Source: Sphingomonas naphthae (GTDB taxonomy: Bacteria > Pseudomonadota > Alphaproteobacteria > Sphingomonadales > Sphingomonadaceae). From it: a DNA stretch of 64,000 nt. Both the position numbers and the translations under genes were made by a program. Shown here piece after piece: positions 30,490 through 38,659 of the stretch; the stretch's first letter is position 1; every line of letters begins with the position of its first letter. Under the pieces are notes generated by a model that was not told where the DNA came from, searched no databases, and saw only the letters and a program-made list of their open reading frames with translations. The stretch lies in assembly GCF_028607085.1 (NCBI RefSeq), contig NZ_CP117411.1, positions 3,672,501 to 3,736,500 of the forward strand, given 5' to 3'.

Positions 30490-32790
30490 ATGACCGGCAT
30501 TGCCGTCGACCGTTCGCGCGTCCGCCACGCCATCGCCGCCAAGGCCTTGCTGCGCCTGGGTGTCGCCGTCGCCACCATCACCGCATCGGGCACGGGCTGG
30601 GCGCAGACGGCGCGCCCGGCGCCCACGCCACAGGCCGAACCGGACCCGACCACCGAGATCGTCGTCACCGCGCAGCGCCGCGCCGAGCGGCTCGAGAATG
30701 TGCCGATGTCGGTGACGGCCATCAACAGCGCGATCATCGAGCGGGCCGGCGTGTCCGATCTGCGCGACATCGGCAAGATCGCCTCGGGCGTGCAGGTCAA
30801 CCTGTCGGGCGCCTTCACCCAGCCCGCCATTCGCGGCGTCACCACGCTCATCAACGGCAACGGCACCGAGAATAACGTCGCCATCTATGTCGATGGTTTC
30901 TACGAGCCCAACACCGTCGCGATCGGCATGGAACTGGCCAATCTGGCGGGCATCGAGGTGCTGAAGGGGCCGCAGGGCACGCTCTACGGCCGCAACGCCA
31001 CCGGCGGCGCGATCCTCGTCAACACGCTGGCCCCCTCGGCCACCTTCACCGGCAAGGCCGACATCAGCTACGCCACCTTCGACGACAAGCGCGCCAGCGC
31101 CTTCGTGTCGGGGCCGCTGAGCGACGCCATCCGCTTCAGCGTGGCGGGCTCCTACCGCAAGCGCGACGGCTATCTGAAGCTGGTCGATCCCAATGCCGCC
31201 GGCCAGTTCGTCGGCCATTCCAACGGCGTGTCGCAGCGGGCGGTGCGCACCAAGCTGGAAGTCGATCTGACGAGCAATCTCGTCGCGACCTTGGCCTATA
31301 ATTATTCCTATTCGAACGACACCAGCGGGCACGTCTATACGCCTTACACCTATGTGCCGAGCTTCATCCCCGGCCCGCCGCGCCGCGCGACCCGGCTGGG
31401 TGAGGTCTCCCACGACACCGATCCGAAACTCGCGAATACCACGCATCAGGGCACGCTGAAGGTGCGGCTGGACACGGGCTTCGGCAACGTCACGACCTAT
31501 ACCGGCTACACCAGCCGCAAGGATCGCTCGGTTCTCGACTTCGACGGCACCTACAGCGCGATCTCGACGCTGATTTCCGATTTCGACCAGGATACCTGGC
31601 AGCACACCGTCGACGTCAACGTCACGAGCATCGATCGGCTGAACCTGATCGTCGGCGGCAATTATTATCACGATTATACGCGGTCGCCGGACGATTCGGG
31701 CACGCTGAACCTCGGCACCAACAACACGCTGACCGCGATCGCGAAGGCCGGGTCGAAGACGAAGGCCTATTCCTTCTACGCCGACGCCACCTATTCGCTG
31801 ACCGACGCGCTGAGCCTCAACGTCGGCGGCCGCTACAGCCATGACGTGAAGACGATCGACTATCGCGCGCAGACCGGCGCCGGCGTGGTGACCTTCGTGC
31901 CGACGCACAAGGAAGCGACGTTCCAGAAGTTCACGCCGCGCGCCTCGATCCGCTACGAGCTGGCGCCGCGCACCAACGTCTATGCGTCGATCTCGCGTGG
32001 TTTCCGCAGCGGATCGTACAATCTGGGCGGGGCCGGTTCGCCCGCGCTGCTCACCAACACGAAGCCCGAGACGATCACCGCCTACGAAATCGGCTTCAAG
32101 ACGGCGCGCCGGCTGGTCCGCTTCGACATCGCCGGCTTCTATTATGATTACAAGGATTTGCAGGTGTCGGTGGCGTTGCCGAACCTGAACTGCCCGGCCG
32201 GCACGACCTGCGTGCCGATCCCGCAATTCGCCAACGCGCCCAAGGCCGAAATCTATGGCATCGACGGCAAGATCGACATCAATCCGTCCTCGCGCCTCAA
32301 TTTCGGGATCGGCGCGGCATGGCTGCACGCCCGCTACAAGGATTTCGCGACCGCGACCGGCCTCGGCCTCAACGCGGCGACCGGGCTCAACGTCACCCAG
32401 TCGCAGGACTGGAAAGGCCAGCAGATGGCGCGGGCGCCCGATTTCACCGTCAATGTCAGCAGCGCCTACACCGTGCCGGTCGCGGGCGGCGCGCTGATGC
32501 TGAGCTCCAATCTCGCGTTCAGCGACAGCTATGTGATCTCCAACCCGTCGCTCTACGGGCCGCTGGCCGGCGCCTTCGCCAACAAACAGCGCTATCGGCA
32601 GGAGGCGTTCACCCTGATCGGCGGCAACGCCACCTGGACGGACGCCTCCAAGCATTTCTCGCTCGGCGTGTTCGGCACCAACCTGACCAACAAGCGCTAC
32701 CGCGTGACCTATAATGGCGCGGCGCTGGGCGATTACAGCGCGATGGGCATGCCGCGCCAGATCGGGGTGCGAGCCGGCTATAAGTTCTGA
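30490..32790 (+). CDS. TonB-dependent outer-membrane receptor
   Basis: A 766-residue receptor for energy-dependent uptake across the outer membrane. Signal peptide with cleavage near GWAQ|TARPAP (residue 39). A TonB-box-like TEIVVTAQRRAERLENVP is at 55-72; the plug domain follows with LKGPQGTLYGRNATGGAILV; the rest forms the 22-strand barrel, ending YRVTYNGAALGDY...GVRAGYKF with a C-terminal Phe. An in-frame ATG 156 bp upstream is rejected because the signal peptide and GGGGAGA site place the start here. Probably imports the substrate of the surrounding catabolic cluster. Confidence 0.93.
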   Translation: MTGIAVDRSRVRHAIAAKALLRLGVAVATITASGTGWAQTARPAPTPQAEPDPTTEIVVTAQRRAERLENVPMSVTAINSAIIERAGVSDLRDIGKIASGVQVNLSGAFTQPAIRGVTTLINGNGTENNVAIYVDGFYEPNTVAIGMELANLAGIEVLKGPQGTLYGRNATGGAILVNTLAPSATFTGKADISYATFDDKRASAFVSGPLSDAIRFSVAGSYRKRDGYLKLVDPNAAGQFVGHSNGVSQRAVRTKLEVDLTSNLVATLAYNYSYSNDTSGHVYTPYTYVPSFIPGPPRRATRLGEVSHDTDPKLANTTHQGTLKVRLDTGFGNVTTYTGYTSRKDRSVLDFDGTYSAISTLISDFDQDTWQHTVDVNVTSIDRLNLIVGGNYYHDYTRSPDDSGTLNLGTNNTLTAIAKAGSKTKAYSFYADATYSLTDALSLNVGGRYSHDVKTIDYRAQTGAGVVTFVPTHKEATFQKFTPRASIRYELAPRTNVYASISRGFRSGSYNLGGAGSPALLTNTKPETITAYEIGFKTARRLVRFDIAGFYYDYKDLQVSVALPNLNCPAGTTCVPIPQFANAPKAEIYGIDGKIDINPSSRLNFGIGAAWLHARYKDFATATGLGLNAATGLNVTQSQDWKGQQMARAPDFTVNVSSAYTVPVAGGALMLSSNLAFSDSYVISNPSLYGPLAGAFANKQRYRQEAFTLIGGNATWTDASKHFSLGVFGTNLTNKRYRVTYNGAALGDYSAMGMPRQIGVRAGYKF

Positions 32791-32813
32791 TCCGCTTTTC
32801 GTCGGAAGGTATC

Positions 32814-32846
32814 GGGGCCGGCGGCTGCGACCGCCGGCCCCTTTTT
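32814..32846 (+). terminator. Intrinsic terminator after TonB receptor gene
   Basis: A perfect 11-bp GC stem, GGGGCCGGCGG (32814-32824) and CCGCCGGCCCC (32831-32841), a CTGCGA loop and a TTTTT run (32842-32846). Textbook Rho-independent structure in the plus direction, 24 bp after the receptor stop. Confidence 0.92.
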
Positions 32847-32854
32847 CGTATGCC

Positions 32855-34174
32855 CTATCGGATCGCAGCCTTCGCCCGCCCGATGTGGACGATGGCGCGC
32901 GCGATCAGGGCCGCGCCGATCAGCTCGGCGGGGACGATCGCAAGCATGGCATGGCGCAGGCTTTCCGGCCCGCCGCCTGCCGCCATCCAGTGATCGCTGA
33001 GCAGGCCGACGGCCAGCGGCCCGACGCCAAGGCCGATCAGGTTGACCGCCAGCATGATCATCGCCGAGGCCGAGGCGCGCAGATTCGCCGGCATCATCGA
33101 ATGGGCGGCGGCGATGCAGGGCGCGAGATAGCCGCCGGCGAAGAAAAAGGCGCCCGCCAGCGTGACCAGCGAGACCAGCCGGTGCGGCGCGAGGAAGGCC
33201 GCAAGTTCGAACGGGATGATGAGCAGCATGCAGCCCATCGCCGTCTCCAGCCGGCCGTTGGGCCGTCGTCTGGCGAGCCAGTCCGAGAAATAGCCGGCGG
33301 AGAGCATGCCGATCAGGCCGGGGCCGACCGACAGCAGCGCCAGCCAGGTGCCGATCTCGCCGCTCGTCATGCCGTGCAGCCGGCCATAGAAGGGCGGGGT
33401 CCAATTGCCCTGCCCGAAATTGACGAACGTGTGGAAGCCGCAGGCCAGCGCGATGCAGCGGAAGGCGGGATTGCGGGCGAGCGCCAGCAGCGCGCTGCCG
33501 CTGCCGGCATCATGCGCGGCCGCCTGCCCCGGCAGGCTGTCGAACTGGCCGCGCCGGGGTTCGCGCAGGGTGAGCCATACCAGCGCCGCCAGCACGAGAC
33601 CGGGCACGCCGACCACCAGGATCGCGGCGCGCCAGCCGAAGAACTGGTTGATCCAGCCGCCGGCGAGGAAGCCGACCATCAGCCCCACCGTGCCCGCCGC
33701 CGAATATATCGCCAGCGCGCCGCCGCGCCGCTCGGGCTCATAATAATCGGAGATCAGCGAATGGGCCGGCGGGGTCAGCCCGGCCTCGCCCACGCCCACG
33801 CCGATCCGGCAGAGCAGCAGCGTCACGAAGCTGTTGGCGGCCCCGCACAGCGCGGTCATGAAGCTCCACAGCACCATCGCGACCGAGATGATCGTCTTGC
33901 GCGATCGCACGTCCGCCAGACGCGCGATCGGCACGCCCATCGCGGCATAGAAAAGCGCGAAGCTGAGGCCCGTCAGCAGGCCCAGTTGCGTGTCGCTGAG
34001 GCCCAGTTCGCGCTTGATCGGATCCTGGAGGATCGCGACGACCTGGCGGTCGACATAATTGACGACATAGGCGCTGAACAACAGGATCAGCGCCCAGCGC
34101 CGCGCCGCCGGCGATACGAGCGGCGGGGGCATCGAGGATGTCGTGGCGGTGTCGGCCGCGATCGGCGTGCTCAT
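32855..34174 (-). CDS. MFS transporter, spinster-like
   Basis: A 439-residue 12-helix transporter. The N-terminal block YVVNYVDRQVVAILQDPIKR and GVPIARLADVRSRKTIIS, with VGVGEAGLTPPAHSLISDYY, are characteristic of the spinster-like family common in sphingomonad degradation clusters. Probably moves the growth substrate or an intermediate across the inner membrane. GGAGAAGG precedes the start. The long open frame upstream on this strand is an antisense shadow. Divergent from the second IclR gene. Confidence 0.92.
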   Translation of the reverse strand: MSTPIAADTATTSSMPPPLVSPAARRWALILLFSAYVVNYVDRQVVAILQDPIKRELGLSDTQLGLLTGLSFALFYAAMGVPIARLADVRSRKTIISVAMVLWSFMTALCGAANSFVTLLLCRIGVGVGEAGLTPPAHSLISDYYEPERRGGALAIYSAAGTVGLMVGFLAGGWINQFFGWRAAILVVGVPGLVLAALVWLTLREPRRGQFDSLPGQAAAHDAGSGSALLALARNPAFRCIALACGFHTFVNFGQGNWTPPFYGRLHGMTSGEIGTWLALLSVGPGLIGMLSAGYFSDWLARRRPNGRLETAMGCMLLIIPFELAAFLAPHRLVSLVTLAGAFFFAGGYLAPCIAAAHSMMPANLRASASAMIMLAVNLIGLGVGPLAVGLLSDHWMAAGGGPESLRHAMLAIVPAELIGAALIARAIVHIGRAKAAIR

Positions 34175-34321
34175 GGCGACCTTCTCCGGAATGGCGTGTG
34201 TTTTTTGAGGATCAGAAGTCCCCGTGCGAAGCCCCAAGTCAAGGCGGACGGGACAAAGGATCGCGCCCGCGTTTTGCGCGCCCGCTTCCCCCGCCGGGCC
34301 ATCGTGGCCTATGCCGGTGCC

Positions 34322-35113
34322 ATGCCCCATGCCGAGGATCGCCGGACCCAATCGCCCCAGTCGGTCACGCGCGTCATCCATATCCTGGAGGCGCTGGCAC
34401 GGGCGCCGGGCGCGGTGGGCCTGGCCGATCTCAGCCGGATGCTGGGCAGCCCCAAGAGCAGCCTCGCCGCGCTGCTGCGGGGGCTGGCCGAGATCGATTT
34501 CGTGATCGTCGCGGAGGGCGCCTATCGGCTCGGGCCGGGGGCGTTCGGGCTGGGCAGCGCGCTGATGGAGGCGCGGCGCCATCTGCAATCCTCGGATCTG
34601 GTGCGGCAGGGAATGCGCCGGCTGGCGGAGCGATCGGGCGAGACGGTGCTGTTCGCGGTGCGCGCCGATGCCGACACGATCACCTATGTCGATGCGGTCG
34701 AAAGCCGCAACGCGGTGCGCTTCGCGGTGGCGGTGGGCGATCGCCGCCCGCTCTACAGCACCGCCGGGGGGCGGATGCTGCTGGCGACGGGGCCGCAGGA
34801 GGAGGTGCCGCGCTATCTCGATCGGGTGAAACCGGTCAGCTACACGCCGGAGACGATCACGGCCAAGCGCGCGCTGGCCGACGCGGTGGCGGCCGCGCGG
34901 GACGCGGGCGTAGCGCAGACGGTGGGCCAGTCGGGCGAGGGCATCACCGGCACCGCCGCCCCGATCCACGACGCGACCGGCACGGTGCTGGGCGCGCTGG
35001 TCGTGGCGGCGCCCTCGTCGCGCTCGCAGGACCGGCTGGCCGAACTGGTCGCGCTGGTGACGGGCGAGGCGGCGGCGATCTCGCGCAGCCTGGGCTATCG
35101 TGCGCCGCTCTGA
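34322..35113 (+). CDS. IclR family transcriptional regulator
   Basis: A 263-residue regulator. Winged helix at the N-terminus: VTRVIHILEALARAPGAVGL, then MLGSPKSSLAALLRGLAEI. Effector-binding GAF-like domain: SGETVLFAVRADADTITYVD, YSTAGGRMLLAT and GITGTAAPIHDATG. Divergent from the MFS gene with 147 bp between, so it likely controls that transporter. Its stop codon lies at the edge of the first palindrome of the following toxin-antitoxin promoter. Confidence 0.9.
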   Translation: MPHAEDRRTQSPQSVTRVIHILEALARAPGAVGLADLSRMLGSPKSSLAALLRGLAEIDFVIVAEGAYRLGPGAFGLGSALMEARRHLQSSDLVRQGMRRLAERSGETVLFAVRADADTITYVDAVESRNAVRFAVAVGDRRPLYSTAGGRMLLATGPQEEVPRYLDRVKPVSYTPETITAKRALADAVAAARDAGVAQTVGQSGEGITGTAAPIHDATGTVLGALVVAAPSSRSQDRLAELVALVTGEAAAISRSLGYRAPL

Positions 35114-35159
35114 TTGTTCCATGGAGCGATAAGGGCTATATATCGTTCCAAGGAGCGAT
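35113..35159 (+). promoter_or_regulatory. Two operator-like palindromes at the RES/Xre promoter
   Basis: Two copies of an 18-bp imperfect palindrome: ATTGTTCCATGGAGCGAT (35113-35130) and ATCGTTCCAAGGAGCGAT (35142-35159), 16 of 18 identical, 29 bp centre to centre. A TATATA sequence between them (about 35138-35143) may be the -10 box. The second copy also includes the AAGGAG Shine-Dalgarno of the antitoxin. This is the layout expected for autorepression by the antitoxin. Confidence 0.72.
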
Positions 35160-35163
35160 GACG

Positions 35164-35538
35164 ATGCAGCCGCAAGCCCAGAGCGATCCCGATGCGCCGC
35201 GCGTGCTGAGCGAGGCGGTCGGCCGCATAGGGGATTTCTGGGATCTGTCCAACGCGCGGCTCGGCGCGATCCTCGGCCTGTCCCCGGCGACGGTGTCGCG
35301 GCTGCGATCGGGGCAGTATCGGCTGGAACCGGGTGGCAAGCCGTTCGAGCTGGCGCAGCATCTCGTCCGCCTGTTCCGCTCGCTGGATAGCTGGCTGGGG
35401 CAGGATGATGCGGCGGCGCGATCGTGGCTGACGACGCGCAACCTCGATCTGGGCGACCGCCCGCTCGCGCTGCTGGCGACGGTGCGGGGGCTGTTGCGGA
35501 CGAGCGACTATGTCGATGCCCTCCGCGCTCGCGTCTGA
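35164..35538 (+). CDS. Xre/MbcA/ParS-type antitoxin
   Basis: A 124-residue antitoxin. A helix-turn-helix region (LGAILGLSPATVSRLRSGQY) is followed by the toxin-binding C-terminal part typical of this family: LVRLFRSLDSWLGQDDAAARSWL, LGDRPLALLATVRGLLRTSDYVD. It should neutralise the downstream RES protein and repress its own promoter. ATG at 35164 has AAGGAG 8 nt upstream; an ATG two codons earlier has too short a spacing. Overlaps the toxin gene by 29 bp. Confidence 0.9.
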   Translation: MQPQAQSDPDAPRVLSEAVGRIGDFWDLSNARLGAILGLSPATVSRLRSGQYRLEPGGKPFELAQHLVRLFRSLDSWLGQDDAAARSWLTTRNLDLGDRPLALLATVRGLLRTSDYVDALRARV

Positions 35539-36229
35539 GGCGGTCGCCTATCGCGGCGAGGTGGTCCGCATCGTCGAGGCGCAGCATCGCATCTCGACCA
35601 ACCGGCTGGCGGCGAACCGCGCCGATCAGGCGCTGCTGGAGGCGCTGGCCGATGAGGTAAAGCCCGATCTGCCTGACGCGGCGCGGCATCTGCCGTGGCT
35701 GCTCGCCTCGCCCTTTCGCTATGGGTATGGCCGCCCCTCGCGCTTCCGTGCGCCGACCGAGCGGCCGGGCATCTTCTATGCCTCCGAGACGATCCTGACG
35801 GCCGTGACCGAGGCGGCCTATTGGCGTCTCACCGCCTTTGCCCGCTCGCCCGGCTTCGCGCGGCCGCGCACGCCGACGCCGATGTCCGCCTTCGCGGTCG
35901 ATGTCCGCACCGATCATGCGCTCGACCTGACGACGGGGTCGCTCGCCGAGCCGCCGGGGCGCTGGACCCATCCGGACGATTATACCGCGACGCAGGCCCT
36001 GGCTGCCGATGCGCGGCGCGCGGGCATCGCGGCGATCCGGGCGCCCTCGGCGCGCGATGCGGGCGGCGTCAACCTCGCCGTGCTCGATCCGGCGGCGCTG
36101 GTGCCGCCGCCGCGCGCGCACTCAAGCTGGGCCTTCCTCGCCATCGACGACGGCCTGCTTGCCGCGCGCGAGATGAGCGACGAGGCGCTGCGCTTCACGC
36201 CGGAAGATTTGGGAGTCGCAGCGCCATGA
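35510..36229 (+). CDS. RES-domain toxin
   Basis: A 239-residue protein with the RES fold (residues ~68-210), related to ADP-ribosyltransferases. Studied members degrade NAD+ or ADP-ribosylate a metabolic enzyme and stop growth. Key residues look intact: Arg in PSRFRAP (78/80), Tyr in GIFYASE (90), Glu in AVTEAAYWR (101), and Ser in RAPSARDAGGVNLAVL. The start overlaps the antitoxin gene, a normal arrangement. Its 3' end overlaps the convergent beta-propeller gene by 35 bp. Confidence 0.9.
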   Translation: MSMPSALASEAVAYRGEVVRIVEAQHRISTNRLAANRADQALLEALADEVKPDLPDAARHLPWLLASPFRYGYGRPSRFRAPTERPGIFYASETILTAVTEAAYWRLTAFARSPGFARPRTPTPMSAFAVDVRTDHALDLTTGSLAEPPGRWTHPDDYTATQALAADARRAGIAAIRAPSARDAGGVNLAVLDPAALVPPPRAHSSWAFLAIDDGLLAAREMSDEALRFTPEDLGVAAP

Positions 36230-37799
36230 TGCTGCCCTCGCCATCGGCGGAGAGGTAGAGGGTGCCGTCGGGGCCGGCGGAGAGGCCGGCGAACGGCCCC
36301 ATTGGCCCGGACAGCGGCGGGAAGCCGCGCAGGAATTTGGGGGTGACGCCGGGGGGCGGGCCGATCGCGAGGTCGGCGGCGATGGTGCGGCGGGCGCCCG
36401 TCGCCAGATCGACCGCGATCACCGCCTTCAGGCCGACATCGGCGATGTAGAGCGTCTCGCCCAGCACGACGATGCCGTGGGGCGTGCCGAGGCCGTCCAC
36501 GACCGTCTCGGTACCGCCCCGCACCGCCTTCACGACCCGGCCGGCACTCGCTTCGGCGATCAGGCAGATGCCGTCGGCGGTGACGGCGACGTCGATCGGT
36601 TGCGACAGGCCGGTGGCGAGCGCCTCGCTTTGGCCGCCCCGGATCGCCACCACGCGGCCGGCGCCCAGCTCGGCCACGATCACGTCGCCGCCCGGCGCGA
36701 TGGCCACGCCGTAGAGCTGGTCGAACCCGTCGGCGAGGATGTCGCTGTGCTGTTCGACCGGCCGGTACAGCGCCACCGCGCCCGCCGAGGTGGTGACGAT
36801 AAAGCCGTTGCCGTCGGCGGTGGCGAGGCCGCGCATGTAGCCGGGGCAGCCGGGGGTGAAGAGCATGCCGACCGTGTGCAGACCGCCGTCCGGCAGCAGC
36901 CGCTGCATCTTGGGGCCATCGGCGATGTAGACTTCGCCATCGTTGCCCACCGTCAGCCCGAACGGGCCGTTGAAGCCGCCGGCGAGCAGGTCACGTGTCC
37001 TGCCGTCGCCGAGCAGCTCGACGATCCGGCCGGCGAATTCGGAGACGAAGATCCGCTCGCCGTGGAAGACGACATTGTCGAGGCCGGGCTCGAGCTGCGC
37101 CAGCAGCTCGCGCGCGCCGGTGCGCGGATCGATCCGCAGCACCTGCCCGCTGGCGACCTGGGTGGAGACGATGAACCCCCTGGCATCGAACTTCACCGAA
37201 TCGGGCACGCCGAGATCGCCCGCCACCTTCTCCGGCGCGCCGCCCGCCGGGTCGATCCGCCAGATTTCGTTGGCGCCCATCACCGGGAAATAGAGCTTGC
37301 CGTCCGGCCCCATCTCCAGCGCGTTGGGCATGGGGATATCCTCCAGCAGCAGGCGCGGCGCGCCGCCATCGAGGTCCAGCTCCATCAGCCGGCCGCCGAT
37401 GCGGCATTCGTCCACGAACAGCCGGCCCTGATGCATGGTGATGCCGTTCACCATCGGCAGATCGTCGCGCAGCACGCGGGTGGTGCCGTCGGGCGCGCGC
37501 ACGCCGACCCGCTCGTTCATCACCTCGGTCGCGTAGAGATTGCCGCGCGCGTCGAACACGAGATCGTCGGGCGCGACGATGTCACCGCCCAGGGGGCTGA
37601 TCGCCTCGACCGCGCCGGTCGCGATGTCGATCGCGCTGATCTGGCTGCCGGAAACCTGCGCGACATGGATGCGCCCGTCCGGCCCGATCCGCATGCCCGC
37701 CGCGCCGAACAGATGGCTGACGGGAGTGAGCCGCTCGAGCGTCCAGCCTTCGGCGAGGCTGGGATGGGTTTCGATGCGGTAGCGGCTCGGTTGCGGCAT
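36195..37799 (-). CDS. SMP-30/NHL-type beta-propeller protein
   Basis: A 534-residue protein with repeated propeller blades: IGPDGRIHVAQVSG, FDARGNLYATEV, MGPDGKLYFPVMGANEIWRID, VGNDGEVYIADGP, and later VTADGICLIAEASAGRVVK and LGETLYIADVG. Around ten such units suggest two propellers or one large one. Related proteins include gluconolactonases and other lactone hydrolases, but no diagnostic metal site could be assigned. No signal peptide is evident. It leads the next leftward genes by 82 bp and may hydrolyse or bind a pathway intermediate. Confidence 0.82.
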   Translation of the reverse strand: MPQPSRYRIETHPSLAEGWTLERLTPVSHLFGAAGMRIGPDGRIHVAQVSGSQISAIDIATGAVEAISPLGGDIVAPDDLVFDARGNLYATEVMNERVGVRAPDGTTRVLRDDLPMVNGITMHQGRLFVDECRIGGRLMELDLDGGAPRLLLEDIPMPNALEMGPDGKLYFPVMGANEIWRIDPAGGAPEKVAGDLGVPDSVKFDARGFIVSTQVASGQVLRIDPRTGARELLAQLEPGLDNVVFHGERIFVSEFAGRIVELLGDGRTRDLLAGGFNGPFGLTVGNDGEVYIADGPKMQRLLPDGGLHTVGMLFTPGCPGYMRGLATADGNGFIVTTSAGAVALYRPVEQHSDILADGFDQLYGVAIAPGGDVIVAELGAGRVVAIRGGQSEALATGLSQPIDVAVTADGICLIAEASAGRVVKAVRGGTETVVDGLGTPHGIVVLGETLYIADVGLKAVIAVDLATGARRTIAADLAIGPPPGVTPKFLRGFPPLSGPMGPFAGLSAGPDGTLYLSADGEGSIMALRLPNLPA

Positions 37800-37881
37800 G
37801 GCGGCGGTCCTCTCTTATCCGACACCGCTGTCTATTATGCTTTGCCCGGCCGCCGGAGGGCTTTCCACGACGCCGGGGCGA

Positions 37882-38649
37882 TCATTCGCCGCGCCACACG
37901 GGCCTGCGCTTCTCGGCGAAGGCGCGGGGGCCTTCCTGTGCGTCGGCGCTGCGGTACATCGCCTCGCTGGCGTCGCGGGCGGCCTCCAGCGCGGCGGCAC
38001 GGCCCATTTCGGTCGCCAGCATCACCGTGTCGCGCCCGGCCTGTACCGAGAGCGGCGCGCCCTCCAGGATTTCGGCAGCGAGCGCGAGGGCGGTATCCAG
38101 CAACGCCTCGGGCGCGGCGAGGCGGTTGACCAGCCCGATCTCATAGGCGCGCTGGGCGGTGATCGCTTTGCCGGTGAGGATCAGCTCCATCATGATCCGC
38201 TGCGGGATCATATGGATCAGCGGCGAGGCCCAGGGGCTGCCGCGCCCGACCTTCACCTCGGTGATGGCGAAGCGCGCGGCGGTGCTGGCGACGCACAGGT
38301 CGCACGCCTGCGCGATCATCCACCCGCCCGCGAACGCCACGCCGTTGACGGCGGCGATGGTCGGCTTGCTCAGGTGGATCGTGTCGTAGGGCAAAGCGAA
38401 CATGTCGCGCGGCGGCACCTGCATGCCGTTCTCGACCATCTCCTTCAGGTCGCCGCCCGCGCAGAAGGCCTTGTCGCCGCTGGCGGTGAGGATGGCGATG
38501 CGCAGCGCGGGATCGCGCTCGAACCGGTCCCACGCGGCGGCCAGCCCCTCGCGCACCTCGCGGGTGAGGGCGTTGCGGCTCTCCGGGCGATCGATGGTGA
38601 GAATGGCGATGCCGTCGGGCCGGGCATCGAACAGGACGGCTTCGGTCAT
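37882..38649 (-). CDS. Enoyl-CoA hydratase/isomerase family protein
   Basis: A 255-residue crotonase. SRNALTREVREGL, CAGGDLKEMVENG (first oxyanion loop) and NGVAFAGGWMIAQACDLCVAS (second loop) are present. The region where hydratases carry the second glutamate reads AITEVKVGRGSPWAS. Expected to hydrate or isomerise an unsaturated acyl-CoA. Fourth gene of the leftward operon; 10 bp after the CoA-transferase stop. Confidence 0.9.
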   Translation of the reverse strand: MTEAVLFDARPDGIAILTIDRPESRNALTREVREGLAAAWDRFERDPALRIAILTASGDKAFCAGGDLKEMVENGMQVPPRDMFALPYDTIHLSKPTIAAVNGVAFAGGWMIAQACDLCVASTAARFAITEVKVGRGSPWASPLIHMIPQRIMMELILTGKAITAQRAYEIGLVNRLAAPEALLDTALALAAEILEGAPLSVQAGRDTVMLATEMGRAAALEAARDASEAMYRSADAQEGPRAFAEKRRPVWRGE

Positions 38650-38659
38650 GACGGCCTCC

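Noticed and set aside
32714-34321. Plus-strand frame running from the TonB receptor end into the second IclR gene
   Set aside because: It is antisense to the MFS transporter and crosses an intrinsic terminator; the regulator starts at 34322.
34175-36121. Upstream extension of the MFS reading frame on the minus strand to over 1000 codons
   Set aside because: The extension is antisense to an IclR regulator and the RES/Xre pair and has no transporter character; the real MFS start is at 34174.
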